Origin: Afipia sp.
GTDB taxonomy: Bacteria; Pseudomonadota; Alphaproteobacteria; Rhizobiales; Xanthobacteraceae
Length of the DNA stretch: 64,000 nucleotides
Assembly: GCA_024508675.1 (NCBI GenBank)
Contig: JANINQ010000003.1
Span: 585,842 to 649,841, forward strand
Direction: 5' to 3'
Translations under genes and position numbers: made by a program
Shown here: positions 25,516-34,872 of the stretch, in pieces
Layout of the letters: every line of letters begins with the position of its first letter
Position numbering within the stretch: the first letter of the stretch is position 1
The notes under the pieces: generated by a model
Told to the model about the DNA's origin: nothing
Seen by the model: the letters and a program-made list of their open reading frames with translations, nothing else
The model's database searches: none

Positions 25516-26781
25516 CTAACTTGCCAGCCGCCGCACGATCAGCGAGGCATTGGTGCCGCCAAATCCGAACGAATTCGACAGGGCCACGTTGATTTCACGC
25601 TGCCTTGCCTTTTTCGGCACGAGATCGATCGCCGTCTCGACCGACGGATTGTCGAGATTGATGGTCGGCGGCGCGACATTGTCGCGAATCGCCAGCACGC
25701 AGAAAATTGCCTCGATCGCGCCGGCCGCGCCAAGCAGGTGGCCGGTCGACGACTTGGTCGAAGACATAGACACCTTGGATGCCGCGTTACCAAGCAGCCG
25801 CTGTGCAGCGCCAAGCTCGATCTCGTCGCCAAGCGGCGTCGAGGTGCCGTGCGCATTGATGTAGTCGATGTCGGATGCAGTCACGCCGGCGCGCTTCATC
25901 GCCGCGCTCATGCAGCGGTATGCGCCATCGCCGTCCTCGGCAGGGGCGGTAATGTGATAGGCATCCCCGCTGAGGCCATAGCCGACAACCTCGGCGTAAA
26001 TCTTCGCGCCGCGCTTTTTCGCGTGCTCGTACTCTTCGAGCACCACAACGCCCGCGCCCTCGCCCATCACGAAACCATCGCGATCCTTGTCATAGGGACG
26101 CGACGCGATGGTCGGATTATCGTTGTATTTGGTCGCCATTGCGCGCAGCGCGCAGAAGCCACCCATGGCGAGGCGGTTGACGGCGGACTCCGCACCGCCC
26201 GCGACCATCACATCGGCATCGCCGAACGCGATCAGACGGCTTGCATCGCCGATGGCGTGTGCGCCGGTCGAACATGCGGTGACCACCGCATGGTTCGGGC
26301 CCTTGAGACCGTGCTTGATAGAGACGTAACCGGAAGCGAGATTGATCAAGCGGCCGGGAATGAAGAACGGCGACAACTTGCGCGGACCGCGCTCCTTCAG
26401 CACCACAGCGGCTTCGCCGATGCCCTCGATGCCGCCAATGCCGGAACCGATCAGGGTGCCGGTGGCACAGCGCTCTTCCTCTGTGCTCGGATGCCAGTTG
26501 GCATCGTCGAGCGCCTGGCTCGCCGCAGCCATGGCGAAAATGATGAAATCGTCGACCTTGCGCTGTTCCTTCGGCTCCATCCAGTCGTCCGGATTGAAGG
26601 TGCCGTTGGAGCCGTCGCCGCGCGGAACCATGCAGGCGATCTGGCAGGTCAGGTCGGAAACCTCGAACTTCTCGATGCGTCTCGCGCCGCTGTCGCCGTT
26701 GAGGATGCGTTTCCAGGTCTGCTCGACACCATTTGCGAGCGGCGAAACCATGCCCAGACCCGTGACGACAACCCTCCGCAT
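25516..26781 (-). CDS. fabF: 3-oxoacyl-[acyl-carrier-protein] synthase II
   Basis: Condensing enzyme that extends acyl-ACP with malonyl-ACP. The 421 residues start RRVVVTGLGMVSPL. The active-site Cys is in VTACSTGAHAIGDA near residue 169; the two catalytic histidines are in NAHGTSTPLGD near 309 and STGHLLGAAGAIEA near 345. The ATG at 26781 has GGAGAAG upstream; a longer frame adds 11 residues without support. It lies about 110 bases after acpP on the same strand, in the standard fab order. Confidence 0.98.
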   Translation of the reverse strand: MRRVVVTGLGMVSPLANGVEQTWKRILNGDSGARRIEKFEVSDLTCQIACMVPRGDGSNGTFNPDDWMEPKEQRKVDDFIIFAMAAASQALDDANWHPSTEEERCATGTLIGSGIGGIEGIGEAAVVLKERGPRKLSPFFIPGRLINLASGYVSIKHGLKGPNHAVVTACSTGAHAIGDASRLIAFGDADVMVAGGAESAVNRLAMGGFCALRAMATKYNDNPTIASRPYDKDRDGFVMGEGAGVVVLEEYEHAKKRGAKIYAEVVGYGLSGDAYHITAPAEDGDGAYRCMSAAMKRAGVTASDIDYINAHGTSTPLGDEIELGAAQRLLGNAASKVSMSSTKSSTGHLLGAAGAIEAIFCVLAIRDNVAPPTINLDNPSVETAIDLVPKKARQREINVALSNSFGFGGTNASLIVRRLAS

Positions 26782-26890
26782 CAGTTCTTCTCCGGCTCGA
26801 TCGGCGAGCACCAAAAGCGCGGCTATGACAGCAAGACGGCGGGTCGTTCGATCACAACCCGCCGCATGTCGTCATGGCTGCGCGCTGGCG

Positions 26891-27130
26891 TCAGCTCTTT
26901 GCGTTTTTCTCAAGAAACTTGGTGGCGTCGCCCACGGTGAGAATGGTTTCCGCGGCGTCGTCCGGAATCTCGCAACCGAATTCCTCTTCGAACGCCATCA
27001 CGAGCTCGACCGTATCGAGGCTGTCGGCGCCGAGATCGTCGATGAAGCTGGCAGCATCGACAACCTTCTCGGGCTCGACACCAAGGTGCTCGACCACGAT
27101 CTTCTTAACCCGCTCGCCAATCTCACTCAT
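26891..27130 (-). CDS. acpP: Acyl carrier protein
   Basis: A 79-residue acidic carrier protein. The serine that takes 4'-phosphopantetheine is in [13 protein letters not shown], near residue 38. The four-helix pattern and acidic surface ([14 protein letters not shown]) are typical. It lies between fabG upstream and fabF downstream, as in most proteobacteria. The 302-base gap from fabG suggests that acpP also has its own promoter, which would fit the high amounts of ACP that cells need. Confidence 0.98.
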   Translation of the reverse strand: MSEIGERVKKIVVEHLGVEPEKVVDAASFIDDLGADSLDTVELVMAFEEEFGCEIPDDAAETILTVGDATKFLEKNAKS

Positions 27131-27432
27131 CGTTTAACCTCGTAGTTGTTCCATTAAACTCGACCGTAAAACGATCCGAGCCCCTCGCGGTGCGAAAAAT
27201 TGCGAATTCGTGCCGTCCGTACCACGCATCCCTGCATCTTCGCCACAGCGGCGAAATTACCGAAAACGGCGGCTGGCGCCGGAACGGCAATATACGGGGT
27301 TTGGCGATCCTGCAATGGCGTTTTCCCCAACCGAGTGCCGTCCGGTTACCATACTTCCCCGGACTTGACCACACGGCCCCGGCCGCCGTCCAGCGAACCA
27401 TTTCGCTTGACAAAACGGACGGAAAACAGACC
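27131..27432 (-). promoter_or_regulatory. acpP upstream region
   Basis: This 302-base gap separates fabG from acpP on the same strand. It is long for a fab cluster and probably holds an acpP promoter and leader. I find no gene in it, and no single clear -35/-10 pair or terminator. Confidence 0.4.
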
Positions 27433-28170
27433 TCAAATCATGGCCATACCGCCATTCACGTGCAGGGTCTGGCCGGTCACATAGGCGGCCTCATTGGACG
27501 CCAGATAGACCGCCGCCGCAGCGATGTCTTCCGGCGTTCCGAGCCGCCCGGCGGGCACCTTGGACAGCACCGCTTCGCGCTGTTTTTCGTTCAAAACGTC
27601 GGTCATCGGCGTCGCGATGAAGCCCGGCGCGATGCAGTTAGCCGTGACGTTACGGCGGGCATATTCCGCGCCGACCGACTTCATCATGCCGATCAGACCA
27701 GCCTTGGACGCCGCATAGTTGCCCTGCCCGGCATTGCCGGTGACGCCGACCACCGAGGTGATGGCGATGATTCGGCCGAACCGCTTGCGCATCATCAGCT
27801 TGGTGGCGGCACGCGCCAGACGGAACGTCGCGGTGAGGTTGACGCGGATCACGTCGTCGAAATCCTCGTCGCGCAACTGAACAAACAGGTTGTCCCGGGT
27901 GATGCCGGCATTGGCGACCAGGATGTCGAGCTGGCCCATCGCCTTTTCGGCAGCCGGAACCAGCGCCTCGACTTCGTCCATGTTGGAGAGATTGCAGGGC
28001 AGCACATGGACCCGCTCTTTCAGTTCGCCCGCCAGCGCATCCAGCGCCTCGCGCCGGGTGCCCGAAATGGCAACCGTGGCGCCCTGCGCGTGCAGCGCCT
28101 TTGCAATCGCGCCGCCGATGCCGCCCGTCGCTCCGGTGACCAGCGCGGTCCTGCCTGTCAAATCGAACAT
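27433..28170 (-). CDS. fabG: 3-oxoacyl-[acyl-carrier-protein] reductase
   Basis: NADPH-dependent SDR enzyme that reduces beta-ketoacyl-ACP. The 245 residues have the cofactor loop TGATGGIGGAIA near 12-23, NAGITRDN near 86 and the catalytic Ser with Tyr-x3-Lys in the block SVVGVTGNAGQGNYAASKAG, about residues 138-157. It ends HVNGGMAMI, as FabG proteins commonly do. It should follow fabD directly in this lineage but is separated from it by eutB-eutC on the opposite strand, so it needs its own promoter in the 245 bases upstream. Confidence 0.97.
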   Translation of the reverse strand: MFDLTGRTALVTGATGGIGGAIAKALHAQGATVAISGTRREALDALAGELKERVHVLPCNLSNMDEVEALVPAAEKAMGQLDILVANAGITRDNLFVQLRDEDFDDVIRVNLTATFRLARAATKLMMRKRFGRIIAITSVVGVTGNAGQGNYAASKAGLIGMMKSVGAEYARRNVTANCIAPGFIATPMTDVLNEKQREAVLSKVPAGRLGTPEDIAAAAVYLASNEAAYVTGQTLHVNGGMAMI

Positions 28171-28415
28171 GTCGCCCCCTTGGGAGAAGTCCCGGGGTCA
28201 GTCCCCGGCTCAAAACGTGGTCCCGTTTGCCGCAATAAAATGCCGCTCGTCAATGACTCTTGCCCGATCAACGGTCACAAAGCCGTCCGGGCTCACCCGC
28301 ACCACACTGATTTGCCAGACTTTTCTCGCCCTTCCCCATGGCCGGCGTCATGCCGGGGCGGACATTTACGTGATACGCTGCAACGCCGGAGTCCAAACCG
28401 TGGAGTCAGATACCG

Positions 28416-29810
28416 ATGCGCTATCGCACCGTCATCGCGTCCCAGATTTTCACGTTCGACGATCTGAAACAGGTGATGGCCTATGCGAGCCCTGCACGCT
28501 CCGGCGACACACTCGCAGGCATTGGCGCGGCCACCGCGCAGGAACGGATGGCCGCGCGGCACGTCCTGGCCGATGTACCGCTTAAACAGTTTCTCACCGA
28601 AGCGCTGATCCCCTACGAGGATGACAACGTCACGCGGCTGATCATCGACAGCCACGACGCGGCGGCCTTCGCGCCGGTGTCGCACATGACCGTCGGCGAT
28701 TTCCGCAACTGGCTCCTCTCCGAACTGGCGACCACCGAGACGCTTGCCGCGCTCACGCCCGGTCTCACGCCGGAAATGATCGCAGCCGTTTCCAAGATCA
28801 TGCGCAATCAGGATCTGATCGCGGTGGCGCGCAAATGCCGCGTGATCACGCGCCTCCGCGATACGATAGGACTCGAAGGACATCTGTCGGTCCGCCTGCA
28901 GCCCAACCATCCAACCGACGACCTGCGCGGCATCGCCGCCTCGACCCTCGATGGACTGCTGATGGGATCGGGCGATGCGGTGATCGGCATCAACCCGGCG
29001 TCCGACAGCATGCCGGTGCTCGGCAATCTTCTGCGGATGCTGGATGAGGTGATCCATCGGTTTGAGATTCCAACCCAGGGCTGTGTGCTCACCCACGTCA
29101 CCAACACGATCAAGCTGATGGAAGACGGCGCGCCGGTCGATCTCGTGTTCCAGTCCATCGGCGGCACCGAAAAGACCAATCTCTCGTTCGGCGTCACGCC
29201 ACAAATTCTCGATGAAGCTTACGACGCTGCGTTGTCGCTGAAGCGAGGCATCGTCGGCAACAACGTGATGTATTTCGAGACCGGACAAGGCAGCGCGCTG
29301 TCGGCGGATGCCAATTTCGGCGTGGACCAGCAGACCTGCGAGGCGCGCGCCTATGCGCTGGCGCGGCGCTACAAGCCGCTGCTCATCAACACCGTCGTCG
29401 GCTTCATCGGCCCCGAATATCTCTACGACGGCAAGCAGATCATCCGCGCAGGGCTTGAAGATCATTTCTGCGGCAAGCTGCTCGGCCTGCCGATCGGTTG
29501 CGACATCTGCTACACCAACCACGCCGAAGCCGATCAGGACGACATGGACAACCTGCTGGTGCTGCTGGGCGCTGCGGGGGTGAGCTTCATCATGGGCGTG
29601 CCCGGCGCTGACGACGTAATGCTCAACTACCAGAGCACGTCGTTCCATGACGCGTTGTTCCTACGCGAAACCCTTGGACTGAAGCGCGCGCCGGAGTTCG
29701 AAGCATGGCTGCAGCGCATACAGATCACCGACGACGCGGGACGGCTGCGCCCGCCCTCACCCAATGCGCTGCTTGGCGGCATGGGCCATCTCAAATCGCT
29801 GATCGCATGA
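28416..29810 (+). CDS. eutB: Ethanolamine ammonia-lyase, large subunit
   Basis: Adenosylcobalamin-dependent lyase subunit that turns ethanolamine into acetaldehyde and ammonia; EutB is the TIM-barrel catalytic subunit. The 464 residues match the family in length. Recognisable blocks include LAGIGAATAQERMAARHVLA near residue 29, NPASDSMPVLGNLLRML near 200, IGGTEKTNLSFGVT near 248 and ICYTNHAEADQDDMDNLL near 366. It overlaps eutC by four bases (ATGA). No eutA reactivase, shell proteins or regulator are nearby, so this is a minimal catabolic pair for nitrogen or carbon from ethanolamine. Confidence 0.96.
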   Translation: MRYRTVIASQIFTFDDLKQVMAYASPARSGDTLAGIGAATAQERMAARHVLADVPLKQFLTEALIPYEDDNVTRLIIDSHDAAAFAPVSHMTVGDFRNWLLSELATTETLAALTPGLTPEMIAAVSKIMRNQDLIAVARKCRVITRLRDTIGLEGHLSVRLQPNHPTDDLRGIAASTLDGLLMGSGDAVIGINPASDSMPVLGNLLRMLDEVIHRFEIPTQGCVLTHVTNTIKLMEDGAPVDLVFQSIGGTEKTNLSFGVTPQILDEAYDAALSLKRGIVGNNVMYFETGQGSALSADANFGVDQQTCEARAYALARRYKPLLINTVVGFIGPEYLYDGKQIIRAGLEDHFCGKLLGLPIGCDICYTNHAEADQDDMDNLLVLLGAAGVSFIMGVPGADDVMLNYQSTSFHDALFLRETLGLKRAPEFEAWLQRIQITDDAGRLRPPSPNALLGGMGHLKSLIA

Positions 29811-30604
29811 CAGGCAAATCCATCACTAACAATCCGTGGGGCGAATGGCGCAGCGTGACGCCTGCGCGGCTCGCGCTGGGCCGCGCGGGCGCAGGCATGC
29901 CAACGGACGAAGTGCTGCGGTTCGGCTGGGCGCATGCGATGGCACGCGATGCCATTCATGCCACACTCGACGTGGCAAAACTCGAAACAGACCTGCATGC
30001 ACAGGGCTGGATCGTCGCTCATGTCCGCAGCCGCGCGACCGACCGCACCATCTATCTGCGGCGGCCCGATCTGGGGCGTGTGATCGATCCGGGCGACATC
30101 GCAAGGTTGCGCGCGGAGCCGATCGTGCGCAGCGATGTCTGCATCGTGATCGGCGATGGATTGTCGTCGCTGGCGATCGAGCGTCACGCCGCACCCCTGC
30201 TTGCGGCACTAAAACCCCTGCTCGCGGATGAACTCCAGCACGCTCCGGTCGTCATCGCCACACAGGCACGGGTCGCCCTCGCGGATGAAATCGGCGAGTT
30301 GCTGCAAGCGAAACTGACGGTCATGCTGATCGGTGAACGGCCTGGCCTCAGCTCACCGGACAGCCTCGGCATCTACATCACACACGCGCCGTTTCGCGGA
30401 CGCAGTGATGCGGTCCGCAACTGCATTTCCAACGTGCGCCCCGAAGGATTGAGCTACAGCGCCGCCGCCTTCAAGCTGGCGTGGCTGGTGCGCGAAGCAC
30501 TGGCGCGCCAACTGACAGGGATCGAGCTAAAGGATGAGAGCGATCTGGCGCTGCTGAAAACAAAGGCAGCAAGCCAAATATCGGGTAACGCCGCGCCGGA
30601 ATAA
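29807..30604 (+). CDS. eutC: Ethanolamine ammonia-lyase, small subunit
   Basis: Small subunit that completes the cobalamin site of ethanolamine ammonia-lyase. It has 265 residues from ATG 29807, which overlaps the eutB stop. Family blocks are TPARLALGRAGAGMPT near 18, FGWAHAMARDAIHA near 40, RRPDLGRVID near 88, VIGDGLSSLAIERHA near 118 and ERPGLSSPDSLGIYITHAP near 184. An upstream in-frame start at 29705 lies inside eutB and is unlikely. A strong hairpin follows. Confidence 0.95.
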   Translation: MTGKSITNNPWGEWRSVTPARLALGRAGAGMPTDEVLRFGWAHAMARDAIHATLDVAKLETDLHAQGWIVAHVRSRATDRTIYLRRPDLGRVIDPGDIARLRAEPIVRSDVCIVIGDGLSSLAIERHAAPLLAALKPLLADELQHAPVVIATQARVALADEIGELLQAKLTVMLIGERPGLSSPDSLGIYITHAPFRGRSDAVRNCISNVRPEGLSYSAAAFKLAWLVREALARQLTGIELKDESDLALLKTKAASQISGNAAPE

Positions 30605-30637
30605 AAAAGCCGCCAGCGTCACGAAGACACTGGCGGC
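30602..30637 (-). terminator. Terminator between convergent eutC and fabD
   Basis: Arms GCCGCCAG (30609-30616) and CTGGCGGC (30630-30637), with inner GTC/GAC pairs, form a long stem. On the minus strand it is followed by TTTTTTAT, so it is a full terminator for fabD. That means fabD transcripts should not read into fabG. Confidence 0.85.
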
Positions 30638-30766
30638 AATGCCCCAGCCCAAAAGGGGCGACCGCTCAAAAACTGGAGTAAATGAGCGGCCTGAATGAGC
30701 TAGCAATATTCGGGCCGCGCGAGAATGCGGCAACATGGCTGCGAGCGGCAATGTCCCGTGGTAAGC

Positions 30767-31720
30767 TTAACGCGCCGCAGCGATGGCAGCCTTCGCCGCT
30801 TCTATGTCGCCCGGTCCGCCAACCGATACGCCGACAGCGCCGTCCGCAATGCGCTTGACCAGACCGGACAGCACCTTGCCTGCGCCGATCTCAAGGAAAT
30901 GCGTCACGCCCTGCGAGGCCATCCACGCCACACTCTCGCGCCAGCGCACGGTGCCGGTGACCTGCTCGACCAGACGCTTGCGGATTTCGTCGGGATCGCT
31001 GATCGCGGACGCCAGCACGTTGGAAACAACCGGCACCTTCGGCTTGTTGATCGTCACACCGGCGAGCGCCTGCGCCATCGCGTCCGCGGCCGGCTGCATC
31101 AGGCGGCAATGGAATGGCGCGGACACCGGCAGAAGCATCGCCCGCTTCGCGCCCTTGGTCTTGGCGATCTCGACCGCGCGATCCACCGCAGCCTTGTCGC
31201 CGGAGACGACCACCTGCCCGCCGCCGTTGTCGTTGGCTGCCTGACAGACCTGTCCCTGCGCGGCTTCTTCCGCCACCGCAACGGCAGCGTCGTAATCGAG
31301 GCCCAGCAGCGCGGCCATCGCGCCGACACCGACCGGCACGGCCTTCTGCATTGCGAGGCCGCGCGTGCGCAGCAGCTTCGCCGTGTCATGAATCGAGAAC
31401 GCACCAGCCGCGGCAAGCGCCGAATATTCACCCAGCGAATGACCGGCCACGAACGCCGCGTCGCGGCCAATGTCGATGCCCGCTTCGCTCTCCAGCACGC
31501 GCAGAGTCGCCAGCGACACCGCCATCAGGGCCGGCTGCGCATTCTCGGTGAGCTGCAGCGTTTCCGCAGGGCCTTCCCAGATGATCGTGGTGAGCTTTTC
31601 TCCGAGCGCCGCATCGACCTCATCGAACACGGCCTTTGCCGCCGGAAATGCGTCGGCGAGCGCCTTGCCCATGCCGACTGCCTGAGATCCCTGCCCCGGA
31701 AACGTGAATGCTGCTGTCAT
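30767..31720 (-). CDS. fabD: Malonyl-CoA:ACP transacylase
   Basis: Loads malonate from CoA to ACP for fatty-acid synthesis. The 317 residues begin AAFTFPGQGSQAVGMG. The nucleophile serine lies in FVAGHSLGEYSALAAAG near residue 94, and the catalytic His is in PVSAPFHCRLMQPA near 200. It is a full-length standard FabD. Its usual partner fabG lies 2.6 kb downstream beyond eutBC and a terminator. Confidence 0.97.
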   Translation of the reverse strand: MTAAFTFPGQGSQAVGMGKALADAFPAAKAVFDEVDAALGEKLTTIIWEGPAETLQLTENAQPALMAVSLATLRVLESEAGIDIGRDAAFVAGHSLGEYSALAAAGAFSIHDTAKLLRTRGLAMQKAVPVGVGAMAALLGLDYDAAVAVAEEAAQGQVCQAANDNGGGQVVVSGDKAAVDRAVEIAKTKGAKRAMLLPVSAPFHCRLMQPAADAMAQALAGVTINKPKVPVVSNVLASAISDPDEIRKRLVEQVTGTVRWRESVAWMASQGVTHFLEIGAGKVLSGLVKRIADGAVGVSVGGPGDIEAAKAAIAAAR

Positions 31721-31906
31721 GAAAATCCCCGCGAATGATCAGGCCGTAAGACACCGCCGGGGCCGCGGGTGTCAAGTTGCGGCGCGATGGGGCACCGGTC
31801 GGCCAGCGAACGGCACGGTCATTGGCCCGGCAGGCCATTGGCCGAGCAAAGGAACCCCGAACACGTCCAGCGCGTTATTTCCGGAATATCACGTGGAGTG
31901 CGCAAC

Positions 31907-32104
31907 ATGGAGAAGGACCCTCGCAAACCGCAAACGCTCGCGCTGGCGCCTGTGCTGATTTTCGCGGCCGTCCTGATTGCCGTTTTCGGCGCGGCCTTGG
32001 TCACGACATTCGACCGGACCCCCATGGTGGTCACGGCAGCCGACAAGGCCCCGCCGGGCACCACCGGAATGGCAAGGCCGCATCCGACCCCGGAACCGCG
32101 ATAA
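31907..32104 (+). CDS. Small single-pass membrane protein, hypothetical
   Basis: A 65-residue protein starting MEKDPRKPQT. One strong membrane helix covers about residues 14-33 (LAPVLIFAAVLIAVFGAALV), followed by a short Pro/Thr-rich tail, probably periplasmic. GGAG lies about eight bases before the ATG. It sits between divergent fabD and the rpsF promoter. No family is recognised; composition and ribosome site support it as a real small gene. Confidence 0.55.
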   Translation: MEKDPRKPQTLALAPVLIFAAVLIAVFGAALVTTFDRTPMVVTAADKAPPGTTGMARPHPTPEPR

Positions 32105-32153
32105 TTGCCCCAGAAAACGCAGGCTTCCGGACCGAAACCGGCCCTGTTTTGCC

Positions 32154-32181
32154 TTGCAAACAGCCCCGGAATCCTTATAAC
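32154..32181 (+). promoter_or_regulatory. Candidate promoter of the rpsF operon and start of its leader
   Basis: TTGCAA (32154-32159) and TATAAC (32176-32181) are separated by 16 bases, a good housekeeping promoter. The leader that follows is about 180 bases. It contains complementary segments ACGGAC (32214-32219) and GTCCGT (32269-32274), which could close a structured region. S6:S18 is known to regulate its own operon through leader RNA in many bacteria, but the specific motif is not proven here. Confidence 0.5.
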
Positions 32182-32371
32182 CGCGCCATCCGTGGGTCCC
32201 GGCCGGGAGCTGAACGGACGGTCTCAGCAATCTCACCTTTGGCGATTTTGATGTGACAGGGCCAGTCGGTCCGTCGTCCCGTGCTTCCGCCTTCTGAGCT
32301 TACCCGAGTCCTTTCCGAAGGTCTCGAAGGGCTTGCCGCCAGGACTTGCGCCAACACAGGAAAGGACACCC

Positions 32372-32812
32372 ATGCCTCTTTATGAGCATGTATTTCTCGC
32401 GCGTCAGGATGCGAGCGCCCAGCAGGTCGAAGACTTCACGACGCAGATCACCGGCGTGATCGAAGGTCTCGGCGGCAAGGTCACCAAGACCGAGAACTGG
32501 GGCGTGCGCTCCCTCACCTACCGCATGAACAAGAACCGCAAGGCTCACTTCATGCTGCTCAACATCGATGGCCCCGCAGCGGTGGTCGCCGAGATCGAGC
32601 GTCAGGAACGCATCAACGAAGACATCATCCGTTATCTCACCGTCCGCGTCGAAGAGCTGGAGGAAGGTCCCTCCGCGATGATGCGCAAGGCCGAGCGTGA
32701 CCGCGACGAGCGCGGCAGCGGCGGCTTCCGTGGCGACCGTGAAGGCGGTGGCTTCCGTGGCGATCGTGGCCCGCGCCGTGGCCGCGACGACGAAGCAACT
32801 GTTGAGGAGTAA
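32372..32812 (+). CDS. rpsF: Small ribosomal subunit protein bS6
   Basis: Ribosomal protein of the 30S platform that pairs with bS18. The 146 residues begin [12 protein letters not shown] and contain the RNA-contact segment [18 protein letters not shown] near residues 49-66. The C-terminal 35 residues are an RGG-like tail rich in Gly, Arg, Phe and Asp, an extension I recall from other alphaproteobacteria. The ATG at 32372 is chosen over an upstream in-frame codon because it gives the family start. rpsR follows after five bases. Confidence 0.98.
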   Translation: MPLYEHVFLARQDASAQQVEDFTTQITGVIEGLGGKVTKTENWGVRSLTYRMNKNRKAHFMLLNIDGPAAVVAEIERQERINEDIIRYLTVRVEELEEGPSAMMRKAERDRDERGSGGFRGDREGGGFRGDRGPRRGRDDEATVEE

Positions 32813-32817
32813 GAGAT

Positions 32818-33057
32818 ATGGCTGAAGCAGGTGCACGCCGTCCGTTCTTCCGCCGCCGCAAGACCTGCCCGTTCACGGGCCCGAATGCGCCGAAGATCGA
32901 CTACAAGGATTCGAAGCTGCTGATGCGTTACGTGTCCGAGCGCGGCAAGATCGTGCCGAGCCGCATCACGGCCGTGTCGGCAAAGAAGCAGCGTGAACTC
33001 GCCCGCGCCATCAAGCGCTCGCGGTTCCTCGGCCTTCTGCCTTACGTGATCCGCTAA
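32818..33057 (+). CDS. rpsR: Small ribosomal subunit protein bS18
   Basis: A 79-residue basic protein that binds bS6 and 16S r[18 protein letters not shown] starts the conserved part, [19 protein letters not shown] follows, and [19 protein letters not shown] ends it. AGGAG lies eight bases before the ATG. It is the second gene of the rpsF-rpsR-DUF2232-rplI operon. Confidence 0.98.
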   Translation: MAEAGARRPFFRRRKTCPFTGPNAPKIDYKDSKLLMRYVSERGKIVPSRITAVSAKKQRELARAIKRSRFLGLLPYVIR

Positions 33058-33192
33058 ACGACATCGCGAGCGCGCGGCATCCGCGCGCTCGCGTCTTTCT
33101 CGATTTCATTCTCATAACACTTCGGCATCGCGCCGTTGTGGATGGTTGGGGTTCAACGAACCTCTAACTGCTCGAAAGGAGCAGGACAGCTG

Positions 33193-34161
33193 ATGATGAC
33201 AGGTATCCTCATAGCACTGGCAGCCGGCCTCGCGTCGGCCTTGATGTTCGCGTCGATCGTGTCCGGCGCGTTGATCTCGATCGTGCTGTTTTACCTCGCG
33301 CCCCTGCCCCTGATGGTGGCGGCGCTGGGTTGGGGGTCCACGACGTCTCTCATCGGTGGAATTGCCGCCGCCTTCGGACTCGGCGCGATTTTCGGCATTC
33401 CCTATATGGCGGCGTTCGCGCTGACCATCGCACTGCCCGCGTGGTGGCTCGGCTACCTGACACTGCTGGCGCGCCCCATGTCCAGCGATCCGCAGCTTGC
33501 GAACCTTGCTCCAGCGCTCGACTGGTATCCGACCGGCCGCATTCTGGTCTGGATCTCCGCCTTCGCAGCCCTCACCACAATCAGCGCGCTGCTCACGCTC
33601 GGCTCCGATGCCGAGACGGTCAACGCGGCGCTCCGCCGTGGCCTGCAGCGCATCGTCGGCGGACGCGGCGCTGTCGCACCTGTGGGCGAGAACGAGCGCG
33701 TGGTCGATGCGCTGGTTGCAATCGCGCCGGGTGTCGCAACCCTCATCGCGATGATGACACTGACGCTCAACCTGTGGCTCGCCGCCAAGATCACCACGAC
33801 GTCGGGCCGCCTCAACCGGCCATGGCCCGACCTGCGCACCACCACGATGCCGCGCATGGTGCTGGGTGCGCTGGCGATCGCCGTCGTGCTCTGCTTCACC
33901 GGCGGGCTTCTGGCCATGGTGGCGCAGATCGTCAGCTCCGCTCTGCTGATGGCCTATGCGGCCACCGGATTCGCCGTGCTGCATACGGTGACACAGACGT
34001 TTTCAGGCCGGGCCTTCGTGCTCGGCGCAGCCTATGCCGGCACGCTGTTCATCGGCTGGCCGCTGATTGGAATGATCGGCCTCGGCCTCGCCGATGCCGT
34101 TCTTGGAATTCGACAAGCCTACTGGAACCGGCGCGGGCCACCGCCCCTGCCGACGTCCTGA
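33193..34161 (+). CDS. DUF2232 polytopic membrane protein
   Basis: A 322-residue inner-membrane protein with about eight hydrophobic helices, of the DUF2232 type that alphaproteobacteria carry between rpsR and rplI. The start is ATG 33193 (or the next codon, also ATG), with AGGAGC about ten bases upstream. Polar residues cluster in a loop around GENERVVDALVAIAPG near residues 167-183. The function is not established to my knowledge; its fixed position in a ribosomal operon is the only clue. Confidence 0.88.
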   Translation: MMTGILIALAAGLASALMFASIVSGALISIVLFYLAPLPLMVAALGWGSTTSLIGGIAAAFGLGAIFGIPYMAAFALTIALPAWWLGYLTLLARPMSSDPQLANLAPALDWYPTGRILVWISAFAALTTISALLTLGSDAETVNAALRRGLQRIVGGRGAVAPVGENERVVDALVAIAPGVATLIAMMTLTLNLWLAAKITTTSGRLNRPWPDLRTTTMPRMVLGALAIAVVLCFTGGLLAMVAQIVSSALLMAYAATGFAVLHTVTQTFSGRAFVLGAAYAGTLFIGWPLIGMIGLGLADAVLGIRQAYWNRRGPPPLPTS

Positions 34162-34210
34162 TCTTCAACTTCAACAAACACTTCAACACGAACTTTAACG
34201 GAGAACTCAA

Positions 34211-34810
34211 ATGGAAGTCATTCTGCTGGAACGCGTGGCCAAGCTCGGCCAGATGGGCGATGTGGTCAAAGTGAAGGACGGCTTTGCCCGTAACTTCCTG
34301 CTCAAGCGCAACAAGGCGCTGCGCGCGACCAAGGAAAACCGCGAGAAGTACGACGGCATGAAGGCCGAGCTCGAGGCCAAGAACATCCAGGCCAAGGGCG
34401 AAGCCACCAAGGTCGCGGAGAAGATCGACGGGCGCAACGTCGTCATCATTCGTCAGGCGTCGGAAACCGGCCAGCTCTACGGTTCGGTCTCGGTGCGTGA
34501 CATCATGGCCGCGCTCGAAGCCGACGGCGTTGCGCTGAACCGTTCGCAGGTCCTGCTCGACGCGCCGATCAAGACCATCGGCCAGCACAAGATCACCATC
34601 GCGGTGCATCCTGAAGTCGAAGTTCATGTGTCGACGACGGTTGCGCGCTCCGAGGCGGAAGCCGAGCGCATCAACCGCGGCGAAGACGTCAACTCGCGTC
34701 AGGAAGACCGCGACGCAGCCGCCGAAGCCATCGCCGCCGCGGGCGAGTTCTTCGATCCGGAAGCCCAGCAGGACGACGAAGCTGCTCCGGCTGCGACCGA
34801 AGAGAAGTAA
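34211..34810 (+). CDS. rplI: Large ribosomal subunit protein bL9
   Basis: Two-domain 23S rRNA-binding protein of 199 residues. The N-terminal domain starts [19 protein letters not shown], followed by [17 protein letters not shown] long connecting helix (about 41-75) leads to the C-terminal domain with [15 protein letters not shown] and [18 protein letters not shown]. The acidic tail of about 45 residues makes it longer than the 150 residues of E. coli L9. GGAGAACTCAA precedes the ATG, and a strong terminator follows. Confidence 0.97.
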   Translation: MEVILLERVAKLGQMGDVVKVKDGFARNFLLKRNKALRATKENREKYDGMKAELEAKNIQAKGEATKVAEKIDGRNVVIIRQASETGQLYGSVSVRDIMAALEADGVALNRSQVLLDAPIKTIGQHKITIAVHPEVEVHVSTTVARSEAEAERINRGEDVNSRQEDRDAAAEAIAAAGEFFDPEAQQDDEAAPAATEEK

Positions 34811-34841
34811 GACATCGGCGCAAGCCGTTACGACACACCAG

Positions 34842-34870
34842 AAACCCGGCCTCATCGCGGCCGGGTTTTT
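34842..34870 (+). terminator. Rho-independent terminator after rplI
   Basis: AAACCCGGC (34842-34850) pairs with GCCGGGTTT (34860-34868), and the T-run reaches 34870. It ends the rpsF-rplI operon at the junction with a convergent gene. Confidence 0.92.
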
Positions 34871-34872
34871 GT

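Noticed and set aside
25738..26940. Long plus-strand open frame opposite fabF
   Set aside because: Shadow of fabF in GC-rich DNA, with no ribosome site or recognisable domain.
28171..28415. Possible cobalamin riboswitch before eutB
   Set aside because: I could not find the conserved B12-box core. A short CCGGC/GCCGG hairpin is present but is not specific.
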